From the NCBI GenBank assembly GCA_039881045.1, contig JAYWVB010000039.1, positions 248,001 to 312,000 on the forward strand: a stretch of 64,000 bases of DNA, given 5' to 3'. The notes beneath the pieces are model-generated. The model had not been told where the DNA came from. It worked only from the letters and a program-made list of their open reading frames with translations, and made no database searches. Below, piece after piece: positions 21,201-30,870 of the stretch; within the stretch, counting starts at the first letter, position 1, and each line of letters begins with the position of its first letter. This stretch comes from Chaetomium olivaceum. Lineage: Eukaryota; Ascomycota; Sordariomycetes; Sordariales; Chaetomiaceae. The translations under genes were made by a program, and so were the position numbers.

Positions 21201-23299
21201 ATCCTCTTCCCGTCGGGAGACATCGGCCTGGTTACCTCAACGTCTCTGCATACGAACCTGAGGGACGCGGGGCAGGCGCGGGGCACTTCTCGCTACATAA
21301 CCGGAACAGGCGGGCATCGGAGCACCCCTTGTGGTGTCTGTCATCTCATGCCTCACTTTGGGCAGACAGGGTTGCCGGGCCACACATGCCTTATTTTACA
21401 ATTTTACAACTGTGAGCTGAAGGTATTAGCAAGCCGTAAAGAATGGTGTTGTCAAAAGAATTTCTGAAATGTATACACCAATCAGATGCCTCATATCAAG
21501 CCTTGCTGCTTATCTTGCATCCAACCTATCAGTGCCCAGCCTATCCAAGCACGGGGTGGCGTTGCAGGGTGCAGTGGGGACAAAACTTGTGAACTTCCAT
21601 GGCGAACCCGGCCGGAAACCAAACAAGAAACAGCCGAATTGGAATTGGTGGGGTACACTACCCCGACTGCCTGACCAAACGAGTAAACAGGGGTCGAGCA
21701 GATTTATATACATGGTTTGGGGACATGCTGTATAAACAGAATGGATCGAATTGTATGTCAAAAAGCGACCAATGGCTTCTTTTTCACATCGATGCTGGAT
21801 CGGTAATTCGTGCTACGGATGTGGGATGTGGAGGTAGGGCAAGTCGAATGAGGGCCACACACTGGCACTTCGCTCCACTTCTATTCGTGGGGGGTCTCGT
21901 AGGTGTCTGCACGAATACAACCTAACCAACCCCGTCTTGGCTCTCGAACATCAGACCAGATGCCTTCGGCACTTTTCGCTCCCACGGCGTCATTCCATAT
22001 GTGTCTCTTGTCCCGAATGCACATCTGTAGCTTCTCGTCACCGAGCTCTCCTTACGAAGACCGGTATCGGCTCCACTATATCCGGCCTCATTGGGTTTGA
22101 GAGCTGATCATGTGCAGCCACTGACAGCAGAAATCGAACAACACCAAATTTGAAGGTCTTCCAGCCAGTCAACAACGGCGGACGGACGTAATCGACCGCA
22201 GATTCGCTGGGAATTAGGTAAACCTGGAAATCGGCCAGCACAGTAGGCGCCCGTGTTCAAGCCTGCGTCTTCGGGCTTCCTCCGAGAAATTCCGAAGCTA
22301 GATCCATTCGCATGGGTGGGCACGAAAACTGGCGTACCATACTAGGCGCACCTCGCCCAGCGGGATGACAAGTTGATGGATGCAGGCAGGGCAGGGTCCA
22401 AAGACGACGTGTCAATGGAGACAGGGCAATGTGCCAACATTGCAAGGGGTTGATGGCGGAATTGCCTCACAAAAACTCCCATCCGCAAATCGGCTCCGCG
22501 AGCCATGGGAATGTAACTTCGTCGTCGATTGCGAGATTCAACTTGCCGCAACGGTCAGTCAAGCCAGGGGAAGCTAACACATGGGTACCGGGCGGTACCG
22601 CCCTGGCAGCGGGAGCTACACTAGTAGACCTCGCCTGCGATATGAGGAAACCCGTTTGGGTTATTTTATTTCTCCGAGAGCCTGAACAGAACGAGCGGCA
22701 GGTCGAATAACTAACGGGTGACCAACTGGTTTGGGTGCTTGTCACTCATTTTGGCCCTGTTCGGCGCACTGGACGTAACATCAAAGCCGGCCTTATATGA
22801 CAAACCACAGTACCGTACTAAAATCAAATATACGACATATTAGTGCCAAGGCTGCTGTTTTAACAACTTAAACGCGAACCGGCAACGGGGAGCACATCTT
22901 GTTGAGGTGTTCTTTGGGCCATCGACCCCGAAAGATCTGAGATTGAAGTGGGCAATCCCTGCTTGTGCACGGGCCATATTGACAAGGCCGTTTTGTGGGG
23001 AAGGCTCAGATGCCGAGACATGCATGGTGGGAGCTTCGCGCTCAAGTGAATAAGGTACTTCCATGTTAGCATATCCCCAGGACACGCGAGATCACGGAAC
23101 TTGCGCAAGCGCGTTAAGCTTGCCGACAAACGAGAGCACAAACGCAATGGCTACCGATCTTCGACGCCGTTTATAGTCAATTTCCCAGCCAATCTTTACC
23201 GTTCGTCGCCGTCTTGCGATTGCAACCTGAACCCTGGAACCCTCGAAACTGCGGAACAACACCCTCGTTGAATCAGACCCCGAATAGACCACCGCAGCC
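18257..23299. other. 5-kb gene-poor region between GLT1 and APC15
   Basis: This region holds the divergent promoters of GLT1 (minus) and APC15 (plus). ORFs up to 238 codons occur on both strands (for example 19138-19854 minus), but none resembles a protein family or has a coherent exon structure. Base composition is ordinary and not the AT-rich pattern of heavily RIPed transposons. An AT-rich patch lies at about 20545-20590. I see no RNA gene by eye; an unrecognised lncRNA or decayed gene is possible. Confidence 0.45.
18675..18688. repeat. 14-bp GC palindrome in the GLT1 promoter
   Basis: The perfect palindrome CTGCCGGCCGGCAG lies about 420 bp upstream of the GLT1 start. It contains CCGG half-sites of the kind bound by Zn2Cys6 regulators such as Leu3 (CCGGnnCCGG), but the spacing is zero here. 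A regulatory role is speculative. Confidence 0.3.
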
Positions 23300-24633
23300 A
23301 TGTTTTCCATGCTCCCAGACCTCACCCCAAGGGACGTAAGTAAACAGACATCTCCCGCCCCACCCTCACCACCCGTCCAAACCCACCACTAACCCCAGCT
23401 ATCCAACCACCAGTCCCACTCCCTCTGGTACACCTCCCGCCGCAACCCCTCCTCCCTCTACCTCCTCGACCCCTCCCACCACAGCCCCAACGACGGCACC
23501 AACCCAACCACCAACCAACCCCCCACCACCACCACCCCGAACCCCACCCAAAACACCCCGGCCCCGACCACCGCAACCGGCACCGCCGCCGCCGCCGCCG
23601 CCGCCCGGCAGGGGAACGGGTACTCGGCCAGCGCGACCGCGCAGCGCATCGAGCGGTCCGTGCTCGGCCGGCTGCAGGCCGAGGAGCAGCTGATGGAGCG
23701 GCGGCGGGCGGCGGTCAGCAACCTGGGCAGCACGTGGCTGAAGCCGGTGGGCGTGGCCAAGACGCTGTTCCAGATGCGCGAGGAGCGGCGCGAGGCCGAG
23801 GAGCACGCCGAGGCGATGCGGCGCGAGATGCTGGCGCAGGAGCTGGCGGATGCGGAGGCGGAGGCGGCGGCGGCGGCGGCGGCGGCGGCTGCGGGTGGGG
23901 GGAATGGGGAGGGTGGGGTTGCAGTGTTGGAGGGGGAGGATGAGCTTATGGATGATGATGAGGATGGGGTTGGGGGAAGGGATTTGGATGCGGATATCCC
24001 GGATGAGGATGCTGGGATGGGGTTTGGGTATGATGGGACGGATGAGGAGGAGGAGGATGAGGAGGGGAAGAAGAGGAGGAAGGGGAGGACGGGGATGATG
24101 AAGAGGACGAGGAGGAGCAGGAGGAGCTGAGTGAGGGCGAGCTTGAGCGCCGGCAGGAGATTGCCCGTATCCATGCGAGGGAGGTGCGCATGCGCCAGAT
24201 CACGGAGCAGAGTGATGCCAACCTGAGACGGTCTGACGATATCTTCGATTTCGACGAGGAGCCGAGCGAGGAGGAGCGAAGTCAGATGCTGGATGAGGAA
24301 GACCTCGTCCGTGGTGGCCCGAACCAGCAGATAGGATCGCAGGGGCAAGTGTCGGGTGGGGCTGGCCATGACATGGACATGGACGCGGATCTAGACGGCG
24401 ACATCCCCGAGGCAGAAGGTGGCTATGAGCATACCGACTCCGAGGCCTCACTTGATAGTGAGGAAGATGGCCATGACATTAGCTATGCCAGGAGTGCACG
24501 GGTGCGCCGCGATAGGACCAGCCTTCGACGTAGTGGCGCGCCGAGATCGAGTCTCGACATTAGTGGGCTTTTATCGAGAGACGGCAGCAGTATGATGGGA
24601 AGCAGTCCGCAAATGAGGAGGGGTAATTACTAG
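23300..24633 (+). CDS. APC15: Anaphase-promoting complex subunit Apc15
   Basis: Exon 1 is 23300-23335 and exon 2 23414-24633, with a 78-nt intron ending ...ACCAG. Joining them gives LTPRDSHSLWYTSR, the conserved N-terminal Apc15 signature. A second signature follows at about 130-180: an Arg-rich helix, GSTWLKPVGVAKTLFQMREE, then a long charged helix. Apc15 is a small regulatory subunit of the APC/C ubiquitin ligase involved in mitotic checkpoint complex turnover. The C-terminus is acidic and ends near the RSSLDISGLLSR motif. Between about 24061 and 24130, in a GA-rich tract, the frame must change by one missing base: the first frame would end in a basic tail and stop at 24130, while the other frame continues acidic to 24633. 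GCC and GGC triplet runs encode two poly-Ala stretches. Confidence 0.85.
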
Positions 24634-24965
24634 CATCAGAGTATGCGAGAAGGGGTAGATGTCGGTTTAGAGGAAGCCATGATACTAGCATTGTTAGGCG
24701 TTGGGTGTGGTTATTGTATTTTTTGAGACGGCTCAGGAAGGAAGACGAAAATTCATGTTCAGCATTACAACATATGTATCAAACCCCTGGTCCCGCATAT
24801 GAGTGTTGGTACAACAACATCATGACAGCAGTCATATCCCAAACAAACCAAGCCAAGATAGGAATGCTTCCCAAACTCCAGGCACCGATGCAGCCCGCCT
24901 CCCGGCGTAGAAAGCGACCGATTCTAACCAAGCCTCGCCGCCCTCCCCCCCAACACACCCTTGCT
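24634..24965. other. Convergent intergenic spacer
   Basis: This 332-bp spacer holds the 3' ends of APC15 and BET1. No gene seen. Confidence 0.6.
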
Positions 24966-26112
24966 CTAGAATAGCCAGACGTAGATAAATAGGAAGATGA
25001 CCGCCGCAAAGAAGGCAAGCCACACCCTCCAGCCCACGCCGGTCCTCTCCGCCATAACCAGCATCCTGTTCATGGTCCGGCCCAACCGCAGCCGTGTCTG
25101 GTCAAAACCATCGTTCATCTTTTCCGCCAGGGCCGACGAGTCGCGGATCTCATCGCCAATCGCCACCGTCATCTGTCGTTGCGGCAACAAGTCAGCTCAG
25201 CGCCATACCGCGGCAGGGACTTGACCTCCTATGCGGGAAAGGAAAACTCACATCCTTCAGCAACCGAACCTTCCCCAAGATCCCGTCCACCTGCTGATCA
25301 TTCTGGCTCTCGAGCTCGTTGAGCACCGCGTCGCTGTACTGGCCCCTGTTCATACCACAAACCACCCGTCAGCATCACACCCCTCCGCCAAAGTAAAGGG
25401 GCCAAACCCAAGGAGAAGGAGAGAAACATACTTCCGATTCGGCGTCGCCGGCCGATACCCGCCCACCCCGGCCACGCCCAGATGACTGCTCCCGCTAGCA
25501 CCGCCCACACTCCCACCTAACCCGGAACCGCCCCCGCCCCCGCCCGGCTGGTACCCGCCATACCCGTAACCGGTGTTGCTGCCGCCGTTGCCAAATTGTT
25601 GGGGTTGCTGGTGCCGGTGCGGGTGCTGCTGTTGGTGCTGCTGGCGGTTGGGGCTGGCGCTGACGGTCCTGCTGGCGCCGCCGCCGCCGGTGTAGCCCTT
25701 GAAGAGGTCGCTGCGCGAGTCGCGCTGGTGGAGGGAGGAGGAGCCGAATCTGTAGGGTTGGGTGGGTTCGGGGTTAGTGATGCTGTGCTGTCTGTGTATT
25801 GCTGGGGGGCTGGGTGCTGGGGATCGAGGGGATTTGGCCAGTGCGCATTAGGGGGGATGGAGCAGGTGAGGTGGCGGGTTGTCGGTGGTCGTGTCTTTGG
25901 GGTTGGGGGAAGTGCCGGAATGTTGATGGTTGTAAAGTAGTGGGAATGCGCGGTTTGCGATGGGCGTGCGCTGGCGTAACAAGGACTCGTTTTATCGTGG
26001 TGTCGTGCGCCAACACCCTGCGGCCTAAGATGGGTGCCATGCGGCGAGATCGGTGGGTGACGATACCAAACAGGACCCCGAACTGAAATACTGGAACTCA
26101 CCTTGAAGCCAT
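24966..26112 (-). CDS. BET1: ER-Golgi SNARE Bet1
   Basis: Four exons: 26102-26112, 25432-25749, 25252-25345 and 24966-25172. The total is 630 nt, 209 residues, in frame. Exon 1 is only 11 nt (ATG GCT TCA AG) and is followed by a 352-nt intron; joining gives MASRFGSSSLHQRDSRSDLF, the usual start of fungal Bet1. The C-terminal half is a Qc-SNARE helix (NELESQNDQQVDGILGKV then MTVAIGDEIRDSS and RLGRTMNRML), followed by a single C-terminal membrane anchor of about 18 residues. Bet1 works with Sed5, Bos1 and Sec22 in fusion of ER-derived COPII vesicles with the Golgi. The N-terminal 110 residues are low-complexity Gly/Gln/His/Asn and make it longer than the yeast protein. Confidence 0.92.
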
Positions 26113-26914
26113 ATTGTACGAGTCGAAAAGGAAGAATGGTATTATATCAAGTGCCGTCTTTCCATGGCGCTCTGGCAAGTACAACCTCCGGCGAACAAGA
26201 AGCGAAGCTCGGAAGCTTTTGTGGTGTCAGAGTGATGTGGACTCGGTCACAAGCCCAGTTTATGTGTCTGCGCCTTTGTCCAACTGTCCAAGTGTCAAGA
26301 ATTTGGTGCATCCAGATTGGCCAATTGCCGGGAAGCCTCTCGAGGAACACAGGGGCAACGCAACGCTACGTTTGGTTTTCTGTGGTAAGGGACGAAAATC
26401 CGACTTCAAAACCTTGCTGCCAATCATTAAGTCAAGCCCCCTGCACCTGGTTTAATTTAAGGCTCGGTCGAGGACAACCACAACAACACAAGGAGCTGAG
26501 CACAGTGTGGGCCGCACAACTGATGGGACGGCAGTTCAGACCAGGGTTTGATGTCTTGGAAAAAAACGCCGAGGGACCACGATCCGCGGCGCACAGCACA
26601 GCAAAGCAAACTCGAAAGCCGTGAACATTCTGAGGCGCAAGTGCTCTGCGAGTCAACGCAACCATCGTGACCACGTGTAATTCATGAAAGCAGGCAGATT
26701 CATTGCGAGCGACTGTTCGCACACAAGAAGGCAACCCTGGGTTGCGGTTGAGTGAGCTAATAGGCCGGCCATAACTAACGCCTCCTCTCGAACCAGCCGA
26801 ATGACAATCGAGTATCCAGCATGGTAAAGGCCTGGCCATATCCATTCATAACCTCATATATTCGTCGTCATCTTACTCGGTCTTGGGTTTCTCGACAGGC
26901 TGGGCTGGGGAATC
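26113..26914. other. Intergenic region between CHZ1 end and BET1 start
   Basis: About 800 bp, including the BET1 promoter. One CACGTG occurs near 26671. No gene seen. Confidence 0.5.
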
Positions 26915-27388
26915 CTAGTCCTCGTCCATCTTGTCCTCCTCGACAAAGTCCTCATCGTCGTCCTCATCGTCGTCCTCGGCGGGGTTCTCCTCGGCAGCCT
27001 TGGCGAAGTCGATGACCTTGCCGCGCGTGCGGCGGCCGATGACGTTGTCAATATCGATCTCCTCCATGTTGTCGTCGTCAGCTGTAGAGTGGTTAGTCGC
27101 GGCACGTTAGGACGATCGGCGAACGGTTGGGCATACCAGGCTCGGGCTCCTGTGTAAACATTGTTAGCGACCAACGAAACTTGCATGGGGCGAGGATTCC
27201 TGCTGCGCGGCTTACCTCCTCGGGTCCTCCTCATCATCATCGTCGTCGTCATCCTCAGCCATGGAGTTGTCCTCAACGGGCTCTTGGGCAGCCGGAGCCC
27301 GACCCTTGCCCTTGGGATCAGTTGCGCCCGCACCGCCGTTTTCGGGGTTGGTGGCGTCCATGGGGTCGGCGGAGTTCTGACCGCTCAT
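26915..27388 (-). CDS. CHZ1: Histone H2A.Z-H2B chaperone Chz1
   Basis: Three exons: 27216-27388, 27137-27149 (a 13-nt micro-exon) and 26915-27081, with introns of 66 and 55 nt. The protein is about 117 residues and strongly acidic. The CHZ motif is clear in exon 3: EEIDIDNVIGRRTRGKVIDF, followed by an acidic tail. Chz1 is a nuclear chaperone delivering H2A.Z-H2B to the SWR1 complex. The micro-exon encodes EPEP and gives the correct phase into exon 3. Exon 1 ends one base out of phase: the acidic run reads EEDPR instead of EEDPEE because a C appears to be missing in the CCC run at 27222-27224. The summed length (353 nt) confirms one missing base. Confidence 0.8.
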
Positions 27389-27931
27389 ATTTGCGGTTGA
27401 TGTGATTTTTTGGGTGTTGTTGAGGTTGATCGTTACGAGTATGACAAGGCGACCGCGATATTTGAGGCGGGGTCGGAGTTGGGTTGCGAGAGAAACGAGG
27501 AAAGGGAAGGATGGAGAGTCGATCGGATAGAGGAAGGAGGGTGAGGGCCGTGTTAGACGAGCCTTCTGAAATTCCGACCCACAGCTGCCCTGCCTGCTGT
27601 CAAGCTGGAGAATTTGTGGGTCCGAACCTCGCGGCCCGTAACCAGTAGCAACCAGCTGTCAGGGGGTGTTGCGCTGAGACAAACTGCGAAAGCGCTTGAG
27701 CAAGCTGATGAAGGGCAATCGAGAAGTGACGGGGATGAAGGGAAGCGGCGGGAACGGATCTGCAGTTACCTGGAAAGGGAGAAAGGAAACTTGGTGCTGC
27801 AGCCCGGCAGCAAACAGAAGCAAGAAACACAGTATCCAGCCGTCGTAACACTTCGCATTATACAACATGGGTTGCACTGGCGGCATCGAAAAGAAACAGC
27901 ATGCCAAATACCATTAACAGTCCCGCGTCCA
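27389..27931. other. Intergenic region
   Basis: CHZ1 promoter and EMC10 3' flank, 543 bp. Nothing recognisable. Confidence 0.5.
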
Positions 27932-28671
27932 TTATTTCTGATCCCCCCCTCCCGAAAGCGATAATACCACTCCAATAGCCAGCACCCACCAATACCTATT
28001 CCCGCCAGGTTAGCACACTGCAAACAACATCTTCCCAGCAACACACAAGACAAAGGGAAAAAAAAAAGACCCAGCAACTCACTTCTGCAGAAAGCTCTTC
28101 TCCGCCCCCTCCTCCACCTTCCTCCCTTCGGGGCTCAACACCACCGGCTTGCCCAGCGCGGGCTGAGCACCCGGCGCGGTACGGAGCACGACGGCCTGGG
28201 GGCCAAAGTCGCGCGTGACGCCGGCGTCGATGGCCACGCCGCGGCAGACCACGCCAACGTAGGCGCCGTCGCCGTCGACGGTCACGGCAAAATGCGGCGC
28301 GTAGCCCTTGGCGAAGTTCGCTGTGGATGCGACTGACGTCGAGGATACCCAGGTGTGGGTCGAGGGGGAGTAGATGCCGATGCGCACGAGGTTGTTGTTG
28401 TTGGTCGTTGAGTCTTCGTCGTCAGGTAGCTCCGGTGCGGCGTAGGAGAGGACTTCGACTGTTGTTGGGCCGTTGTCGTCTCTTGCGAATTGGGTGTGGA
28501 TGAGGATAGGGGATCGATGTCGGGGATGGCAACCTCGGCGAGGAGGGCGGGAGGTGTGGACTGGGTCGGCAGGCTGGATTAGATTGCTGCTGTGCGGGTT
28601 GACTCCTCGCTGGCCAGCGCGACCGTTGCGGCGCCAGCCAGAAGAGCGGATAGGAGCGCCGGGAGCCTCAT
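27932..28671 (-). CDS. EMC10: ER membrane protein complex subunit 10 (Emc10-like), frame broken by three indels
   Basis: Exon 1 is 28083-28671 and exon 2 27932-27995. The 87-nt intron has a GCTAACCT branch site. The ATG at 28669-28671 begins a signal peptide (MRLPALLSALLAGAATVALA). The body has VLSYAAPELPDDED, LVRIGIYSPSTHTW, a long beta-rich lumenal domain, RDFGPQAVVLR and VVLSPEGRKVEE. Exon 2 supplies KYWWVLAIG as the C-terminal membrane segment and a GGGDQK tail. This is the fungal Emc10 layout; the EMC inserts tail-anchored and multipass proteins in the ER. To read through, one base is missing near 28580 (a TAA results at 28579-28581), one is extra near 28555-28566 and one is missing near 28491. 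The piece between them (STPPALLAEVAIPDIDP) fits the family. The total length is one base short, in agreement. Confidence 0.7.
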
Positions 28672-29569
28672 TGTTTCCGTTCGGCGCGTGGGTGACGATT
28701 GGCGCGGGTTGGGAGGATTCGTGGATGGAGAGGAAGCTCGAAGCCACCAAGGTGCAAAGAAGCTGATGTGCCAAGCATTTGCTGCTGGTCTTGGCTTTGG
28801 GACCCACTCACCCTCTCATTGTTGACAGGGGCTCGCCCCCCGCGGCTCGGACAATGGACCTGCCCCACTCCTTCGCACCGAGACGGAGCTTTTGCACCGG
28901 CTTCCTTACCTAGGGCTATACAGCACACGCAAATGAATGACGAGAGCTCGATTCCAGGATGCTACACTATCAGACTGGGAAATCCCAACCCAGATGAATG
29001 ATGTTCTGGTTACATAGGTGCCGCCTCACTTACGTGTCCTACGGGGGTCCATAATGATGTCAAACCACCTGCAGGCGGTGGTTTAAGTAGCAAACCAACT
29101 TCCAGATTCCGAAATGTGCCATTGTCCTCGTTGTGTCTTGACCACTTTCTGGCTGTTGGACAGTCGTTATGTCGTTGTCAATGTTGCCAAAACACCATAT
29201 GCTACCTTTCTAAGGAATGGCTGACTGACGGCTTCCGAGAGGCGATCACCTGAAAGAAACATGGTTGGCATTCATGGGAAATGGAATTTGCACGGTTAAT
29301 GGGTTGTCATCACGGTATCACTCCCATACCTAGACGCACATTCAGCGGAAAACTTATATTCCTACAAGTCTTTTATGGGTATGCTGCTAATGCCAACGTC
29401 CCAGATCTCCTTTGAGACCCAAATTCCAAGGTAATTCCAACCAAACGCCACTCGGTATCTCCATGTTAAACCGCCTCGTCCATGCAAAATATCCCCTTTC
29501 CTGGCGTCCCACGCCGGCCTCAAATAATCGAATCACCAAGGTCTCCTGACGCTTAGGGTTATACGCTGC
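28672..29569. other. Intergenic region
   Basis: EMC10 promoter and cyclin 3' flank, 898 bp. Nothing recognisable. Confidence 0.5.
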
Positions 29570-30870
29570 CTAGGAGTGGCCTCCGCCAGTGTCCGCTGGC
29601 CCTGTTATCCCACCACCTGAAGACATCGCTTGGCCTCCCTCGGTACTATCGTCGTCATCCAGCTCGTCACTGTCGTCCAGAGCATCGCTATCGCCAAGAT
29701 CGTCGTTGTTCCCGGTCCCTCGAGGGTGTAGCCCGGGCATCGCTCGACAAGCCCCGCATAATATGCGACTAGGACTTCCGGGTTGGGCACGATCTTCCAG
29801 TCGACCCGGTGCAGGAACTCGAGCTCCAACATCTTCAGCTCGGCCACCTTGACTCCCCCAACTCTAGCGTATGTCGAGTTGTTCCAGAAGGCGTCCGACA
29901 GCCCCTTGGCCGCAACGGTGGCGGCAGTAATGAGGAATCGGTGAACGGTAAGCGTGTTGATGGTAAAATCGGGGTACAATGCGCACAAGCGGTCGATATA
30001 GTACACCATTGAGAGAGGAGGGGTGGGGTGAGGGTTGCGTGCTTCGCAAGGCGGTGAAGGTAGTCTGGTACCGATATCCCCGGGGCCGTTCTAGAATCAA
30101 GTTAGTGCGGCTGTGTCGTGTATCGAGGCCGTGGAAACAGGCTTGGGGTGGGAGGGAGGGTGAGGAGCGCATACCGGGAATGAAATCTTGTAAGGTGCCC
30201 AGATTTTAGGGCAAGTGAATCGTTGGTCTCGATAAGTTCTCCAAGCATATGCGCAATAAGGACTACCACGTCCTCGACCGCGCAAAGCTCATATCGCAAT
30301 GGCAGGACTTTTGGGGGTGCTGTGTCGGGTTTCACCCGCTTGGCGAGTGTTGAGGGGTTTTGTAACGGATCAATCGCTAGAGCGCTTATGCTCCCGGGCC
30401 CCTGCGAGTTTCTCCGCTTGGATGGAGAGGTCGGGAGAGACGGGGCTTCAATGCGCTGCTTCGGGCCGGAAGGCACTGGTTTGGTGGGCCTCGCCGGTGG
30501 CTGCACGGCGACGGCGGGCCGCTCTTCGGGGGCGGCCATTGTTTTCTGCGCCTTGGATGAATGGCGGTCGGTCGGTGGTGGGTGGTACTCGCGGGAGCAA
30601 TGCGCCGGTGGCGTAGTCCATAGGCTCCATCGGCGAGTACTGAGTCGCAGCATCGACGGCTACATATCGATTTGGCTGCGAGGCGGGAGGCGGTACTATT
30701 GCGGGCGCGGAAGAGTTGGACGACGACCGGCGATCTTTGGCGACGGCCGGAACCCGGGGAGAAGAGTATCGCGGCGAGGGCACAGGGGCATAGTGGAAGC
30801 TGTGGAAGCTGTTGCGAGGAGATGCATTGGCTGGGTTTGTTGTGGGAACGGGAGACCGTGCCAACATCAT
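29570..30870 (-). CDS. preg: PHO80/PREG-type cyclin, frame broken by three indels
   Basis: Exon 1 is 30175-30870 and exon 2 29570-30090, with an 84-nt intron that has a CTAAC branch site. The protein is about 405 residues. The cyclin core is unmistakable: ELCAVEDVVVLIAHMLGELI, SGHLTRFHSR then TAPGIS across the splice, MVYYIDRLCALYPDF, NTLTVHRFLITAATVAAKG, and LEFLHRVDWKIVPNPEVLVA. It matches Neurospora PREG, the negative regulator that with the PGOV kinase holds back NUC-1 under phosphate sufficiency. The N-terminus (MMLARSPVPTT, with Ser/Pro-rich and TQYSPMEPMDYA segments) is in another frame, needing one base removed near 30550-30590. One base is missing before the SMVYYIDR segment (about 30010-30020), and one after CPGYTLEGP (about 29712), after which an acidic Asp-rich tail ends at a TAG at 29570-29572. 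The summed length agrees. Confidence 0.85.

Noticed and set aside
24028..24119. A GTATGA...CAG intron to explain the APC15 frame change
   Set aside because: No branch site, purine-only sequence and removal of acidic residues. A one-base indel is simpler and fits the length.
30540..30600. A very short intron (about 37-44 nt) to explain the first PREG frame change
   Set aside because: Shorter than all other introns here and without a branch site.
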